A stretch of DNA of 64,000 bases from Candidatus Gastranaerophilales bacterium (GCA_944322615.1 CALUPH010000009.1:1-64000), one strand, 5' to 3'; counted from the first letter of the stretch, positions 55,166 to 64,000 are shown. Notes: a model not told the origin generated them from the sequence alone. A program made the numbers and translations.

Positions 55166-56169
55166 TGAAAGCATCAATATTAGCCAAAATAGTAGTTGTT
55201 TTATGTATGTTATCTTTAATTTTAGGTTTTTTTACAATAGATAAAAATGAAGCTTATATTGGCGAAAATAAAAAAGGCAAAAATATAATATCTAATACAA
55301 ATAAAGTTGCGGTAATTGAATTAGATGGTGTAATTGCATCTTCTTCTGAAAGTAATTTTTTTGCAAAAGAAGCTAATGCTGCAAATATGTTGAAATCTTT
55401 AAAATTAGCAAAAGAAGATTCAGAAATACAGGGAGTTATTTTAAAAATAAATTCTCCGGGTGGTACGGTTGCAATGTCTCAGAATATTTACAATCAGATT
55501 ATGAATATAAGAGAAAATAAGCCTGTAATAGCAGTAATGGATGATGTTGCAGCAAGCGGCGGTTATTATATTGCATCAGCGGCGGATAGAATCATCGCAC
55601 AAGATGGGACTTTGACCGGCAGTATTGGTGTTATATTTTCTTTTATGGATTATCATAATTTGCTTACTAATAAATTAAATGTGGACCAAGTTGTTATAAA
55701 AAGTGGTAAATTTAAAGATATAGGTTCAAGTACAAGGGCTATGCTTCCTGAAGAAAAAGAATTAATGCAAAATATTGTTGATGATTCCTATCAGCAATTC
55801 TTAGACGCAATAAGAAAAGGAAGAATTGATAGAAAAGCTTGTTATGATGTTGCTCGAGTAGATTTATCCGAAGAAAATTTAATCAGATATGCAGATGGTC
55901 GAGTATTCACTGGTGTACAGGCTAAAATCCTTGGTTTTATTGATGAAACCGGTGATATGGATACTGCAAAATCTATGATTGAAAAAATGACTCAGCAAAG
56001 ATTTAATAATAAATTGAAAGTGAAACTTGTTAATTATAATAGAAAAAGTTCTTTTGGTGAATATTTCTCAGGTTTAGCTGAATATTCTTTGAATAGAAAC
56101 ATAAAATTTTCGGATATAATTCCAACAAGTATGGTATTAAGTAGAAGGCCTTTATATTTATGGGAATAA
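55165..56169 (+). CDS. sppA: Signal peptide peptidase SppA
   Basis: 334 residues, short form with one N-terminal membrane anchor (ILAKIVVVLCMLSLILGFFT). The S49 core has INSPGGTVAMSQNIYNQI, DDVAASGGYYIASAADRI (catalytic Ser) and LTGSIGVIF, with the catalytic Lys in VIKSGKFKDIGSS. It degrades signal peptides in the inner membrane. Coupled to the mutase upstream and overlapping the Yip1-like gene by 10 bases. Confidence 0.95.
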   Translation: MKASILAKIVVVLCMLSLILGFFTIDKNEAYIGENKKGKNIISNTNKVAVIELDGVIASSSESNFFAKEANAANMLKSLKLAKEDSEIQGVILKINSPGGTVAMSQNIYNQIMNIRENKPVIAVMDDVAASGGYYIASAADRIIAQDGTLTGSIGVIFSFMDYHNLLTNKLNVDQVVIKSGKFKDIGSSTRAMLPEEKELMQNIVDDSYQQFLDAIRKGRIDRKACYDVARVDLSEENLIRYADGRVFTGVQAKILGFIDETGDMDTAKSMIEKMTQQRFNNKLKVKLVNYNRKSSFGEYFSGLAEYSLNRNIKFSDIIPTSMVLSRRPLYLWE

Positions 56170-56738
56170 CTGTTAATGATTTTTTTGAAAATATATATAG
56201 TGTGATTTTTTCTCCAAAAGCATTTTTTGAGAGAGAAGATATAACTATATCTATTAGATTAGCATTGGTAACTGTAGTTTTTATTGCTTTAATCAATAAA
56301 ATTACATTGGGAATTTTCGACGGTTCAATATTGAATTTGATGTTTATACTTTCCTTATTGGGCTCGATAATATCTACTGTTTTGCTTTGGTTTTTAACAG
56401 CTTTATTTTTTGAATACATAGCAAGAATATTTGACTGTGGAAAAAAACTTGAGAAGATATTATTTTTAACAGCTTTTGTTCCAATCCCATATATATTTTT
56501 TGCTCCATTAAATTTAGTAAAACAAATAGGAGAAATTGGGTATATTTTTGCAACAATAATTGAATTTGTATTATACTTTTGGATTATTTTCCTATATGCT
56601 TTAGCACTTAGAGCTGCATATAATATAACAATATCCAGAGCATTTATGCTTATATTTCTTCCGTTTGTTGCTTCGATTTTTGCTATTAACTGGATGGTAT
56701 GTTTTGTTTCTAAATTGTGGTATATATTCTCAATATAG
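56160..56738 (+). CDS. Yip1-family membrane protein
   Basis: 192 residues with about five membrane helices. The N-terminus (NIYSVIFSPKAFFEREDI) is the short amphipathic entry segment, with the Phe-Phe-x-Arg pattern, seen in Yip1-domain proteins of bacteria, followed by a conserved-looking hydrophobic core (LTAFVPIPYIFFAPLNLV). Its role is unknown. It is in one operon with the mutase, sppA and the repeat protein. Confidence 0.8.
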   Translation: MGITVNDFFENIYSVIFSPKAFFEREDITISIRLALVTVVFIALINKITLGIFDGSILNLMFILSLLGSIISTVLLWFLTALFFEYIARIFDCGKKLEKILFLTAFVPIPYIFFAPLNLVKQIGEIGYIFATIIEFVLYFWIIFLYALALRAAYNITISRAFMLIFLPFVASIFAINWMVCFVSKLWYIFSI

Positions 56739-56749
56739 AGAATTAGATT

Positions 56750-57625
56750 ATGAAAAAATACATAATAATTATATTATTGATATTTACAATAAATATTGAT
56801 GTTTACGCTCAAATATCAATACAGGATAATATTACCGCAATAGAAAATACTCTTTTTGGATATGATTATCAAGGTGAAACTGATGAAAAAAGAGTTGAAC
56901 GTATTGAGAAAAATTTATATGGTCAAAAGAAAAACGGTGATATAGCAAAAAGAGTTGAAAATATTAAAAATGACTCAGGGTTAACATTTTCCAAAACACC
57001 ATCTTTAAAAAATAATAGTAATTCTTCAAATACTTATGCTAAAAAAGATACAAATATTCCTGAGTTAAAAGAAGATGCTACCGTTGAATATCCGATTGTA
57101 GATAAAATGGAAGAAGAAATATTTAAGACCACATACAAAAATGAAAATATATATTCTCGTTTAAACAGGCTAGAGGAAAGCGTATTTAATAAAACAAGTA
57201 ATGAAGATCTAAATTCAAGAGTAGATAAATTGGCTTCTGTTATAAGGCCTAAAACAAAAAAAATGTATCAACAAAATAATTATGCTTACTCAAGCGATGA
57301 TTTAGATGCTTATTATAATAATAACGGTTTCGAACCTGTTAATGATCAATCTATGCCGTTTCAACTTTCAGCTTTAGAGGAAGACTTACTCAGAAATTCA
57401 TATAATAACGATAATACCTCAAATAGGTTGAGCCGACTTGAACAAAAACTTTTTAACAGGACTTTTGTTTCCGATTCAGATGTAACTCGTTTACAGAGAA
57501 TTATGGTTGCATATGATGCAAAGAAGAACAGCTATAAATATGAAAATAATAGAAAAATGCAAAATATGGCTACAATGTCTCAGATTGGTGGTATATTATT
57601 GATGATTCTTGCTATTTTATTATAG
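56750..57625 (+). CDS. Exported repeat protein with C-terminal membrane anchor (291 aa)
   Basis: A signal peptide (KYIIIILLIFTINIDVYA) is followed by three copies of a roughly 45-residue unit: an E-x-x-[IL]-[FL] helix, a polar turn, then R-[LV]-x-R-[LI]-E-x-x-[LV]-[FY]. Examples are RVERIEKNLYGQ, RLNRLEESVFNK and RLSRLEQKLFNR. The chain ends with a hydrophobic helix (IGGILLMILAILL). This suggests a periplasmic scaffold anchored at both ends. No family name is known to me. Confidence 0.75.
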   Translation: MKKYIIIILLIFTINIDVYAQISIQDNITAIENTLFGYDYQGETDEKRVERIEKNLYGQKKNGDIAKRVENIKNDSGLTFSKTPSLKNNSNSSNTYAKKDTNIPELKEDATVEYPIVDKMEEEIFKTTYKNENIYSRLNRLEESVFNKTSNEDLNSRVDKLASVIRPKTKKMYQQNNYAYSSDDLDAYYNNNGFEPVNDQSMPFQLSALEEDLLRNSYNNDNTSNRLSRLEQKLFNRTFVSDSDVTRLQRIMVAYDAKKNSYKYENNRKMQNMATMSQIGGILLMILAILL

Positions 57626-58228
57626 CATTTGCATTTCTTTAAAAAGTTCATCTTCAACATTATTCTTATCCGAGAAAATGTTCTCTTGATTAATGTTTAT
57701 TTCTTCTTTTTTATCCCTTGCTTTATCAACAATTTTTTCTGCAGATTTGCTTCCTAAGTTATATCCTGATAAAGAGGCAGCAACAAAAGTAAGTCCTTTT
57801 GCAATATATAATGCAATTCTTGCTGCTTTATTATTTTGTACAATATTTGTATTTGATAGTTTATTATTAATTTTTTTGAGTCCTTTTTCAGCTACTTGTT
57901 CAAAAGCATACATTGTAGCAATACCAGAGGCTTGGGAAGCTCCAGTTTTTACCTTGTCTTCAGCAATCGCTGTATTGTAAATACCCGAAGCAATTATTAA
58001 AGGGTAAACTATTTTTCTTGCAACAGCCGCAGCTTTATCAAAAATACTAATAATTGGTGATGCAAAAGACCCCTTTATAACTCCTGTTTTTGCAACGGTA
58101 TCAAGGGTCCTTGCAGTTTGTGCGCCTGCAATACCTTCTTTAAACATATTTTTTTCTTTTTGGCCATATATGTGGTTTCTCGCCGCAAAATATGCACATG
58201 AAATACCGTTTGGCATATTAACCTTCAA
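57620..58228 (-). CDS. Membrane-associated protein of unknown function (202 aa)
   Basis: Not recognised. It starts MKVNMPNGISCAYFAARNHI and contains several Ala/Gly-rich hydrophobic stretches (IVYPLIIASGIYNTAIAED, IALYIAKGLTFVAASLSGYN) separated by basic segments, then an acidic tail. It resembles the gene at 61176 in composition and could be a lineage-specific inner-membrane protein. It converges with the repeat protein with a 6-base overlap. Confidence 0.7.
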   Translation of the reverse strand: MKVNMPNGISCAYFAARNHIYGQKEKNMFKEGIAGAQTARTLDTVAKTGVIKGSFASPIISIFDKAAAVARKIVYPLIIASGIYNTAIAEDKVKTGASQASGIATMYAFEQVAEKGLKKINNKLSNTNIVQNNKAARIALYIAKGLTFVAASLSGYNLGSKSAEKIVDKARDKKEEININQENIFSDKNNVEDELFKEMQML

Positions 58229-58374
58229 TCTTTATACTACCTTATATATATAAAAACATTTGCCCTGTTGGAATTTACCCAAGTTCAATAATAGTTTACA
58301 AATTTAACAAATACTTAAACTTATTGTTGATTTATGAGAGAATATCAATATCAGTAGAGGGGAGATAGAATTCT

Positions 58375-59526
58375 ATGAAAGACAAAACTTTTTTAATGAT
58401 TCCAGGACCAACACCGGTACCGGAACGAGTACTTTTAGAAATAGCAAAACATCCAATGGGGCATAGAAGCTCCGAATTTTCTAAAATTTTGGAGTCCGTA
58501 TATTCGGATTTAAAATATGTTTTTCAAACCTCGAATGATGTTCTTGTATATACATCTAGCGGTACGGGAGCTATGGATGCAGCATTATCAAATTTGATTA
58601 ATCCCGGAGATAAAGTATTATCTTTAGTAATTGGTAATTTTGGTCAAAGATGGGCTGAAATCGCTAAAGCTTTAGGTGCTGACGTTGAAACTATTGAAGT
58701 TGAACCGGGTAATGCTATTAATCCTCTTGTTTTAAAAGAAAGATTAGATAAAGACGTTAATAAAGAAATTAAAATTGTTACCCTAACTCAAAATGAAACA
58801 TCTACAGGTGTTACAAATGATGTTAAAACTATTGTTTCTTATATAAAAGAACATGGTGCCTTATCTGTTGTTGATGGTGTTACAAGTTTAGGTGCGATGA
58901 CCTGTAAAATGGATGAATGGGGTATTGATGTTTTAATTTCCGGTTCACAAAAAGGATTTATGATTCCTCCTGGTTTGGCATTTTTAGCTGCAAGTGAAAG
59001 AGCTTGGGCTGTTCATAAAGAATGTCAAAGACCTGATTTCTATTTCAATTGGAGTACAAACAGAAAATCTGTTCTTGAAAATTCAACTGCTTTTACTCCT
59101 GCTGTTAGCCTTATTTCAGGGCTTAAAGTTGCTCTTGAAATGATGAAAGAGGAAGGTCTTGAAAATATTATTAACCGTCATACTAAAATTGCAAAAGCTT
59201 TACGAAAAGCATTGAGAGCAATTAATTTGAAACTTTTTGTTGAAGATGATTCTATTGCAAGTACTTCTATTACTGCAATATTACCTCCTGAAAATGTTAG
59301 TGTGCCTGACATAAGAAAAGTATTAAAAAATGATTATGATATTGTAGTTGCAAATGGTCAAAACCAATTAAAAGATAAAATTTTCAGAATGGGAACTTTA
59401 GGTTTTGTTTCTGAACGTGATGCAATTACTGCTGTTGGTGCTTTAGAAGCAACACTTCATAAATTAGGACATAAGTTTGAATTGGGTAAAGGTGTTGCAA
59501 CTCTTATAGAAGAAATGAATAAATAG
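58375..59526 (+). CDS. Class V aminotransferase (alanine-glyoxylate / serine-pyruvate type)
   Basis: 383 residues. The start MIPGPTPVPERVLLEIAKHP is the hallmark of the PucG/AGT branch, and SGSQKGFMIPPG holds the PLP lysine (Lys193). Directly upstream of serA with eight bases between, it most likely acts in serine metabolism, either as a serine-glyoxylate enzyme or as a replacement for phosphoserine aminotransferase, since no serC is seen here. The ribosome binding site AGGGGAGA is strong. Confidence 0.92.
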   Translation: MKDKTFLMIPGPTPVPERVLLEIAKHPMGHRSSEFSKILESVYSDLKYVFQTSNDVLVYTSSGTGAMDAALSNLINPGDKVLSLVIGNFGQRWAEIAKALGADVETIEVEPGNAINPLVLKERLDKDVNKEIKIVTLTQNETSTGVTNDVKTIVSYIKEHGALSVVDGVTSLGAMTCKMDEWGIDVLISGSQKGFMIPPGLAFLAASERAWAVHKECQRPDFYFNWSTNRKSVLENSTAFTPAVSLISGLKVALEMMKEEGLENIINRHTKIAKALRKALRAINLKLFVEDDSIASTSITAILPPENVSVPDIRKVLKNDYDIVVANGQNQLKDKIFRMGTLGFVSERDAITAVGALEATLHKLGHKFELGKGVATLIEEMNK

Positions 59527-59534
59527 GGGATAAA

Positions 59535-61127
59535 ATGAAAGTTTTAATTACAGATAAGATTAATGAGGCTGCAGGAAAAATTTTAGAAGGGGTAGCACAG
59601 GTCGATTTTATTCCAACGCTTCCAGAAGATGAACTTGCAGAAAAAATAAAAGATTACGATGCTTTGATGATTAGAAGTCAAACAAAAGTAACAAAGAAAA
59701 TATTAGAGGCCGGTAAAAATTTAAAAATTGTAGGCAGAGCCGGTGTTGGTGTTGATAATGTTGATATTGATGCGGCAACTCAGGCAGGTGTTATTGTTGT
59801 AAATTCACCTGATGGAAATACAAATGCCGCTGCTGAACATACATTGGCTTTAATGCTTGCTATGTCCAGAAATATTCCTGCTGCTGCAAAATCTACAAAA
59901 GACGGAAAATGGGAACGCTCAAAGTTTACAGGTGTTGAAGTTTTTGGAAAAACACTCGGTATTATTGGGTTTGGAAAAATTGGTCAGCATGTTGCCCATG
60001 TCGCTATTGCTTTAGGAATGAATGTTGTTGTATCTGATCCATATACAACAAAAGAAGCTGTTGAAAAAATTGGGGCTAAATATGTTACAAGTCTTGATGA
60101 ATTTTGGGGTCAATGTGATTATATAACTATTCATACGCCAAAAACAAAAGAAACAACTTCTTTGATAAATAAAAATACTTTAAACAGAATGAAAAAAGGT
60201 GTTAGAATTATTAATTGTGCAAGAGGCGGTATTATTGATGAAGCAGCTTTAAAAGAAGCTTTGGAATCAGGTCAAGTTCAAGCAGCTGCCATAGATGTTT
60301 TTGAAACTGAGCCTGATATTACCGCATCACCATTATATTCTTGCAGCGGAAATGTTACTATGACTCCTCATTTAGGTGCAAGTACAGCTGAAGCTCAGTT
60401 TAATGTTGCGATTGATGTTGCTGAACAGATTAAAGAAGTTCTATCTGGCGGAAGTGCAAAAGCAGCAATTAATATTCCTGCATTAAAATCTTCTGTTATA
60501 GAACCGGTTAAGGATTATATGTCTTTAGCTGAAAATATAGGTGCTCTTGTTAAACAAATTTCTAAGGGTAATTTAAAAAATATAAATATTACTGTAAATG
60601 GAAATCTTTCAGAACTTAATGTTGCACCGCTTGAAGTAGCTGTACAAAAAGGCATTTTCTCTTCTTTTGTTGAAAGTGTAAATTTTGTAAATGCTCCTCT
60701 AATTGCAAAAAATAGAGGTATTAATGTTGTAACATCTAAGTCTCAAAAAGATTGTACTTTCTTAGGTTCAATTTCAGTTACTCTTACTACTGATATTGAA
60801 GAAAATACTGTAACAGGTGCTTTAATTGCTAAAAATATGCCAAGAATTGTTAGAATTAATGATTACAATATGAGTATTGAAGCTGAAGAACATATGTTAA
60901 TAGTTCCTCATGAAAACAAACCTTCAATGGTTGCAAAAGTAGCCGTAGTTATCGGGGAACATAATATAAATATCAACAGAATGCAAGTTGCTCAAAAATC
61001 AAATAAATCTGACAACGTTTCTATTATGATTATTACTACTGATAAAGATGTTGATGACTTAACAATGGAAACTATAAATAAAATTGATGGCATAAAAAAT
61101 GCACAATATATAAAATTAAATCCATAA
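59535..61127 (+). CDS. serA: D-3-phosphoglycerate dehydrogenase
   Basis: 530-residue long form: catalytic/NAD domain (VGRAGVGVDNVDIDAATQAG, LGIIGFGKIGQHVAHVAIAL, the catalytic His in MTPHLGASTAEAQ), an allosteric substrate-binding domain (about 315-450) and a C-terminal ACT domain (HENKPSMVAKVAVVIGEHNI) that usually binds serine for feedback inhibition. First step of serine synthesis. It is the second gene of a two-gene operon ending in a terminator. Confidence 0.97.
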   Translation: MKVLITDKINEAAGKILEGVAQVDFIPTLPEDELAEKIKDYDALMIRSQTKVTKKILEAGKNLKIVGRAGVGVDNVDIDAATQAGVIVVNSPDGNTNAAAEHTLALMLAMSRNIPAAAKSTKDGKWERSKFTGVEVFGKTLGIIGFGKIGQHVAHVAIALGMNVVVSDPYTTKEAVEKIGAKYVTSLDEFWGQCDYITIHTPKTKETTSLINKNTLNRMKKGVRIINCARGGIIDEAALKEALESGQVQAAAIDVFETEPDITASPLYSCSGNVTMTPHLGASTAEAQFNVAIDVAEQIKEVLSGGSAKAAINIPALKSSVIEPVKDYMSLAENIGALVKQISKGNLKNINITVNGNLSELNVAPLEVAVQKGIFSSFVESVNFVNAPLIAKNRGINVVTSKSQKDCTFLGSISVTLTTDIEENTVTGALIAKNMPRIVRINDYNMSIEAEEHMLIVPHENKPSMVAKVAVVIGEHNININRMQVAQKSNKSDNVSIMIITTDKDVDDLTMETINKIDGIKNAQYIKLNP

Positions 61128-61128
61128 G

Positions 61129-61155
61129 AAAAGCCCCTTTTTAAAGGGGCTTTTT
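61129..61155. terminator. Terminator after serA
   Basis: AAAAGCCCCTTT, short loop and AAAGGGGCTTTTT; also serves the convergent gene. Confidence 0.88.
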
Positions 61156-61175
61156 ATTTCCTATATTGTGGTTTT

Positions 61176-61697
61176 CTATTCTTCGTGTTTACCTTCAATG
61201 TATCCGGCTTTTTGTGCACTTACCATAGATACAATTGGAGCTGCAAGAGCTAAAAGAGCTGCACCTGCTGCAATTCCTGCTTTAGCTGGGGTTGGTAAAG
61301 AATTGAACTTTTGGAAAACTTTTGTATTTTTTACAATATCTTTTAAGTTCTTTCCGTTAATTGAACATTTTGCAAGTGTATCACCAATTTTAGATTTTAT
61401 TTTGTTAAATACATTTGCTGCCTTTTCAGAATTGCCTGTGATTAAAGAAGCTGCTGTTGCAGTTCCTGCTACTGCTCCACCTAGTTTTAAAGTATCTTTT
61501 GTACTTTCAACAAATTGTTCTTTTAAAACTTCAGCTTTTGCTTTATTATCTAATTTTTCGTTTGTTACAATATGAGCAACACTTCCAGGAACTCCGGCTG
61601 GTTTTCCTGATACTTTTTTATAAATTGCAGAACCGCCTAATGCTAAACCTGTGCCTGCAACTCCTCCAACGATTGGTGCAATAACATTCATATTCAT
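61176..61697 (-). CDS. Ala/Gly-rich membrane protein of unknown function (173 aa)
   Basis: Not recognised. Two glycine- and alanine-rich helices bracket the chain: APIVGGVAGTGLALGGSAIY at the N-terminus and AKAGIAAGAALLALAAPIVS near the C-terminus, with LKLGGAVAGTATAASLITG between. The basic loops and low complexity resemble other lineage-specific membrane proteins here. A His/Glu tail (GYIEGKHEE) ends it. Confidence 0.7.
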   Translation of the reverse strand: MNMNVIAPIVGGVAGTGLALGGSAIYKKVSGKPAGVPGSVAHIVTNEKLDNKAKAEVLKEQFVESTKDTLKLGGAVAGTATAASLITGNSEKAANVFNKIKSKIGDTLAKCSINGKNLKDIVKNTKVFQKFNSLPTPAKAGIAAGAALLALAAPIVSMVSAQKAGYIEGKHEE

Positions 61698-61769
61698 ATA
61701 GATTTCCTTTCTTATTTAGATTTCTAAAGTTTCTTACCTTATGACTCTATAATGAATATGAAACTCCAA

Positions 61770-61791
61770 AATTGCCTTGTTTTAGGCAATT
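61770..61791 (-). terminator. Weak hairpin after the flavin reductase gene
   Basis: AATTGCCT and AGGCAATT around a six-base loop, followed on the minus strand only by TTGGAGTTT, so termination is uncertain. Confidence 0.45.
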
Positions 61792-61815
61792 GTTTCAAAT
61801 TGTTAAGAGGGTTGA

Positions 61816-62316
61816 TTAATCAGCAACGTACGTTGGTGCGTTTTTTGGGCTTTTTCCTTTTATAACATTATGGTAATAAGAGTATGTCATTGGTGTACTT
61901 TGGTTTAAAATATCACCATCTATAACATCTGCGATATAAACTGTGTGAGTGGATGTTTCAAATTTTCCTTTTATTTCACAAATTAAATAACCACAAGCAT
62001 CTTTTATTATCGGTAATTCGTTAACAATATTATATGGAATTGAGTCAAACTTGTTAAAATCTCTCCCGCTTCTAAAACCAAAAGTACCAATTGATAATGG
62101 ATTTGAATCTTCTGACAAAATAGATACAGCAAATTTGTTATTTATATCCAAACAGGTATGTGTATAGTTATTGTGATTTACACTTAATGCAATAGTCGGC
62201 GGTTCTGATGTGATTTGCATAATACTGTTTACTGTACAGCCTGTATATCTTTCACCGTCTTTACAAGAAATAATATATACTCCATATGACAAATTTTTAA
62301 ATACATTGTTATTCAT
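61816..62316 (-). CDS. Flavin reductase-like protein
   Basis: 166 residues of the flavin reductase/FMN-binding split-barrel family: NLSYGVYIISCKDGERYTGC at the start, MQITSEPPTIALSVNHNNYT with the FMN-phosphate region, and FAVSILSE. Such proteins use NAD(P)H to reduce FMN or serve as small flavoproteins, for instance with rubredoxin-like partners in anaerobes. No partner is adjacent. It lies downstream of ferritin, which could link it to iron release. Confidence 0.88.
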   Translation of the reverse strand: MNNNVFKNLSYGVYIISCKDGERYTGCTVNSIMQITSEPPTIALSVNHNNYTHTCLDINNKFAVSILSEDSNPLSIGTFGFRSGRDFNKFDSIPYNIVNELPIIKDACGYLICEIKGKFETSTHTVYIADVIDGDILNQSTPMTYSYYHNVIKGKSPKNAPTYVAD

Positions 62317-62340
62317 ACTGCTCTCATTCTTTACATAATA

Positions 62341-62370
62341 TAATAGAGGAGCTTAAATGCTCCTCTATTA
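62341..62370. terminator. Hairpin between ferritin and flavin reductase genes
   Basis: TAATAGAGGAGC and GCTCCTCTATTA form a perfect 12-base stem with a six-base loop. The T run on the minus strand is poor (TATTATATTATG), so it may be a partial terminator or a processing site. Confidence 0.6.
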
Positions 62371-62376
62371 ATAATT

Positions 62377-62886
62377 TTAACCTATTACCGGTGCAACAAA
62401 TGTTCTTGTTGCAAGTTCTTTATCAAGCATATATAGGCAATTTGCATCATTGCAAATCATTTTTAATGTTTTTAAAACATTTCCTACGTTTGCTTCTTCT
62501 TCTACTTGTTCTTTTAGGTACCAATCTAAGAATGATACTGCAGCTCTGTCTTTTACTTCGTCTGCGACATCCATTAATGCATTGATTTTTGAAGTTACTA
62601 ATTGTTCGTGTTTTAAAACTGCTTCAAAAACGGCTAATGGAGAATCCCATTCTGTATCAGGTTGTTCAATTGCTTGTAATTTTACTTTGCCGCCTCGTTC
62701 ATGAACATAGTTGAACATACCCATTGCATGAGCTCTTTCTTCTTGTCTTTGTACATCCATCCAGTTTTTGAAACCTTGTAAATTTATTCTTTCAAAATAT
62801 GCATACATTGATAAGTATAAATATTCTGAATAGAATTCAGCATTTATTTGATCATTAAAAGCTTTTTCTAATTTTTCATTCATCAT
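62377..62886 (-). CDS. ftnA: Ferritin
   Basis: 169 residues of a four-helix non-heme ferritin. The ferroxidase ligands are in NAEFYSEYLYLSMYAYFE and RQEERAHAMGMFNYV, with EEANVGNVLKTLK in the last helices. It stores iron in a 24-mer and protects against oxidative damage. The start ATGATG follows AAAGGAGAGA. It is probably transcribed before the flavin reductase. Confidence 0.96.
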   Translation of the reverse strand: MMNEKLEKAFNDQINAEFYSEYLYLSMYAYFERINLQGFKNWMDVQRQEERAHAMGMFNYVHERGGKVKLQAIEQPDTEWDSPLAVFEAVLKHEQLVTSKINALMDVADEVKDRAAVSFLDWYLKEQVEEEANVGNVLKTLKMICNDANCLYMLDKELATRTFVAPVIG

Positions 62887-62957
62887 GATATCTCTCCTTT
62901 TCTATCATTTTATCATTTTATCATTTTATAACTTAACAAAAAATATACATCAACCAA

Positions 62958-64000
62958 CTATTTAAAATATTTTCTATCTTTTAATTCATCAGGCATGAAT
63001 TGCTGTTTGTATTCCGGGTGATCATGAGAATATACATATCCTACACCAAATCCGTATTTTGAAGCATCTTTATAATGGGCATCTCTTAGATGCATTGGCG
63101 GTTGATAATTTAGTCCGTTATATATATCCTGCATTGCTGAATCTATTGCTACACAAGCACGGTTGGATTTTGGACATCTGGCTATATATTCAACTGCTTG
63201 TGCTAAAGGAATACGAGCTTCAGGCATACCTAATATTTCAGAAGCACGAAAAGCATTAATTGCTATAGTTAAAGCGTGTGGGGCGGCATTCCCTACATCT
63301 TCCGATGCACAAACTATCATTCTTCTTGCAATAAATCTTGGGTCTTCACCTGCTGTAAGCATTTTGGCTAACCAATAAATGGCAGCATCAGGGTCTGATC
63401 CTCTCATACTCTTTTGAAATGCAGATGCCATATCATAGTGTTCTTGTCTTGAGTATTTTATTGATGAAGTTTGTGCAAGTTTTTCTAGTATTTCAACTGT
63501 AACATGTCTTGAATTATTTTCTAATGGAGCTGAAAAATATGTATTTTCAATTAAGTTGAGTGCACTTCTTGCGTCTCCTCTTGCGTAGTTTAAAATATAC
63601 TCTTGTACATTTTTATCTATAATTGTTTCAGCGTAGTGAGAAGATAAATATTCAAATCCTTTTGAAATAATTTTTCTCATTGCTTCATCATCAATAGGAG
63701 TTAGTCTTAGAACTTGTGTCCTTGAAATCAAAGCTGCATTTACCTGAAATGAGGGATTCTCCGTAGTAGATCCAATCAAAAAGACAGTTCCGTTTTCCAG
63801 ATGTGGTAATAGTGCATCTTGCTGTGTCTTATTATATCTATGGATTTCATCTATAAATAATATTGTTTTTTGTCCGTAAACCAACTTCTCTTTTGCTTTA
63901 TCTATTGCATCTTTTATGTCTTTTACACCTGAGGTTACTGCACTTAGTTCAATAAATTGGCTTTGAGTGTGGTTCGCAATTATTCTGGCAAGGGTCGTTT
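62958..64000 (-). CDS. rarA: Replication-associated recombination protein A, 5' part missing
   Basis: The frame continues to the right edge beyond the TTG at 63884; upstream codons read TTLARIIANHTQSQFIELSA, the residues right after the Walker A lysine. The visible part has ILFIDEIHRYNKTQQDALLP (Walker B), IGSTTENPSFQVNAALISR (sensor 1 and arginine finger region), then the MgsA tetramerisation domain with GSDPDAAIYWLAKML. It acts at stalled replication forks. The missing N-terminus lies outside the window. Confidence 0.95.
   Translation of the reverse strand, partial: TTLARIIANHTQSQFIELSAVTSGVKDIKDAIDKAKEKLVYGQKTILFIDEIHRYNKTQQDALLPHLENGTVFLIGSTTENPSFQVNAALISRTQVLRLTPIDDEAMRKIISKGFEYLSSHYAETIIDKNVQEYILNYARGDARSALNLIENTYFSAPLENNSRHVTVEILEKLAQTSSIKYSRQEHYDMASAFQKSMRGSDPDAAIYWLAKMLTAGEDPRFIARRMIVCASEDVGNAAPHALTIAINAFRASEILGMPEARIPLAQAVEYIARCPKSNRACVAIDSAMQDIYNGLNYQPPMHLRDAHYKDASKYGFGVGYVYSHDHPEYKQQFMPDELKDRKYFK

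Overview
The window is a low-GC, gene-dense bacterial chromosome segment without an identifiable phage, insertion sequence or CRISPR array. Everything points to a non-photosynthetic relative of Cyanobacteria, most likely Vampirovibrionia (Melainabacteria), order Gastranaerophilales. A homologue of the cyanobacterial Fe-S protein LdpA is present. KDO activation (kdsB), GDP-mannose synthesis (manC plus a phosphomannomutase) and a likely outer-membrane protein indicate a diderm envelope. Several short-lived-looking lineage proteins carry a small aromatic motif ([VIP][SN]F followed by K/H/S/G/Q) close to the N-terminus, a style I associate with this order. The lineage assignment is inference; no database was searched.

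Layout. 1-5.8 kb: the end of a phosphodiester glycosidase, a minus-strand manC-dxr-aroQ run, anmK and dapB. 5.9-13.7 kb: two small proteins, a metal-efflux block (dmeF-like CDF, MarR regulator, second CDF) and a long minus-strand run kdsB-prmA-accA-accD, then argS. 13.7-17.0 kb: two tiny paralogous-looking genes, a SPOUT RNA methyltransferase, an M24 aminopeptidase and a parvulin. 17.1-26 kb: miaB, an oligopeptide-binding lipoprotein, a likely outer-membrane protein, tRNA(CAU) with a tRNA-like neighbour, a ROK kinase, hpf, leuD, tyrS-cysE. 26-35.6 kb: chromate-transporter halves, an HNH nuclease, a putative Cys-His-Asp enzyme, a PfpI-like protein, hisC-HAD fusion with hisB, a SIMPL protein and ligA. 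35.7-46.3 kb: an Orn/Lys/Arg decarboxylase-radical SAM-EamA cluster, an EF-hand protein, a B12/radical SAM protein, a repeat protein ending in a J-domain, ldpA and a HAD hydrolase. 46.3-64 kb: a tryptophan-type attenuator before an unknown membrane protein, a CNNM/CorC protein, tRNA-Arg(UCU), a phosphoesterase, pth, an ABC permease, phosphomannomutase, sppA, a class V aminotransferase with serA, flavin reductase, ferritin and the 3' part of rarA.

How the genes fit together. Several groups form coherent pathways: fatty acid initiation (accA, accD), histidine steps from imidazoleglycerol phosphate to histidinol (hisB, hisC and a fused HAD domain that could be the missing phosphatase), serine synthesis (serA with a class V aminotransferase that may replace SerC), cysteine entry (cysE), and envelope sugars (manC, phosphomannomutase, kdsB, anmK).

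The most notable observations are regulatory. A complete transcription attenuator with a Trp-Trp leader peptide sits at 46301-46454 with no trp gene behind it. At least six genes have a TATAAT box 6 to 9 bases before the ATG and no ribosome binding site, which implies leaderless mRNAs. Two identical 20-base operator-like repeats bracket a consensus promoter in front of the MarR-CDF pair.
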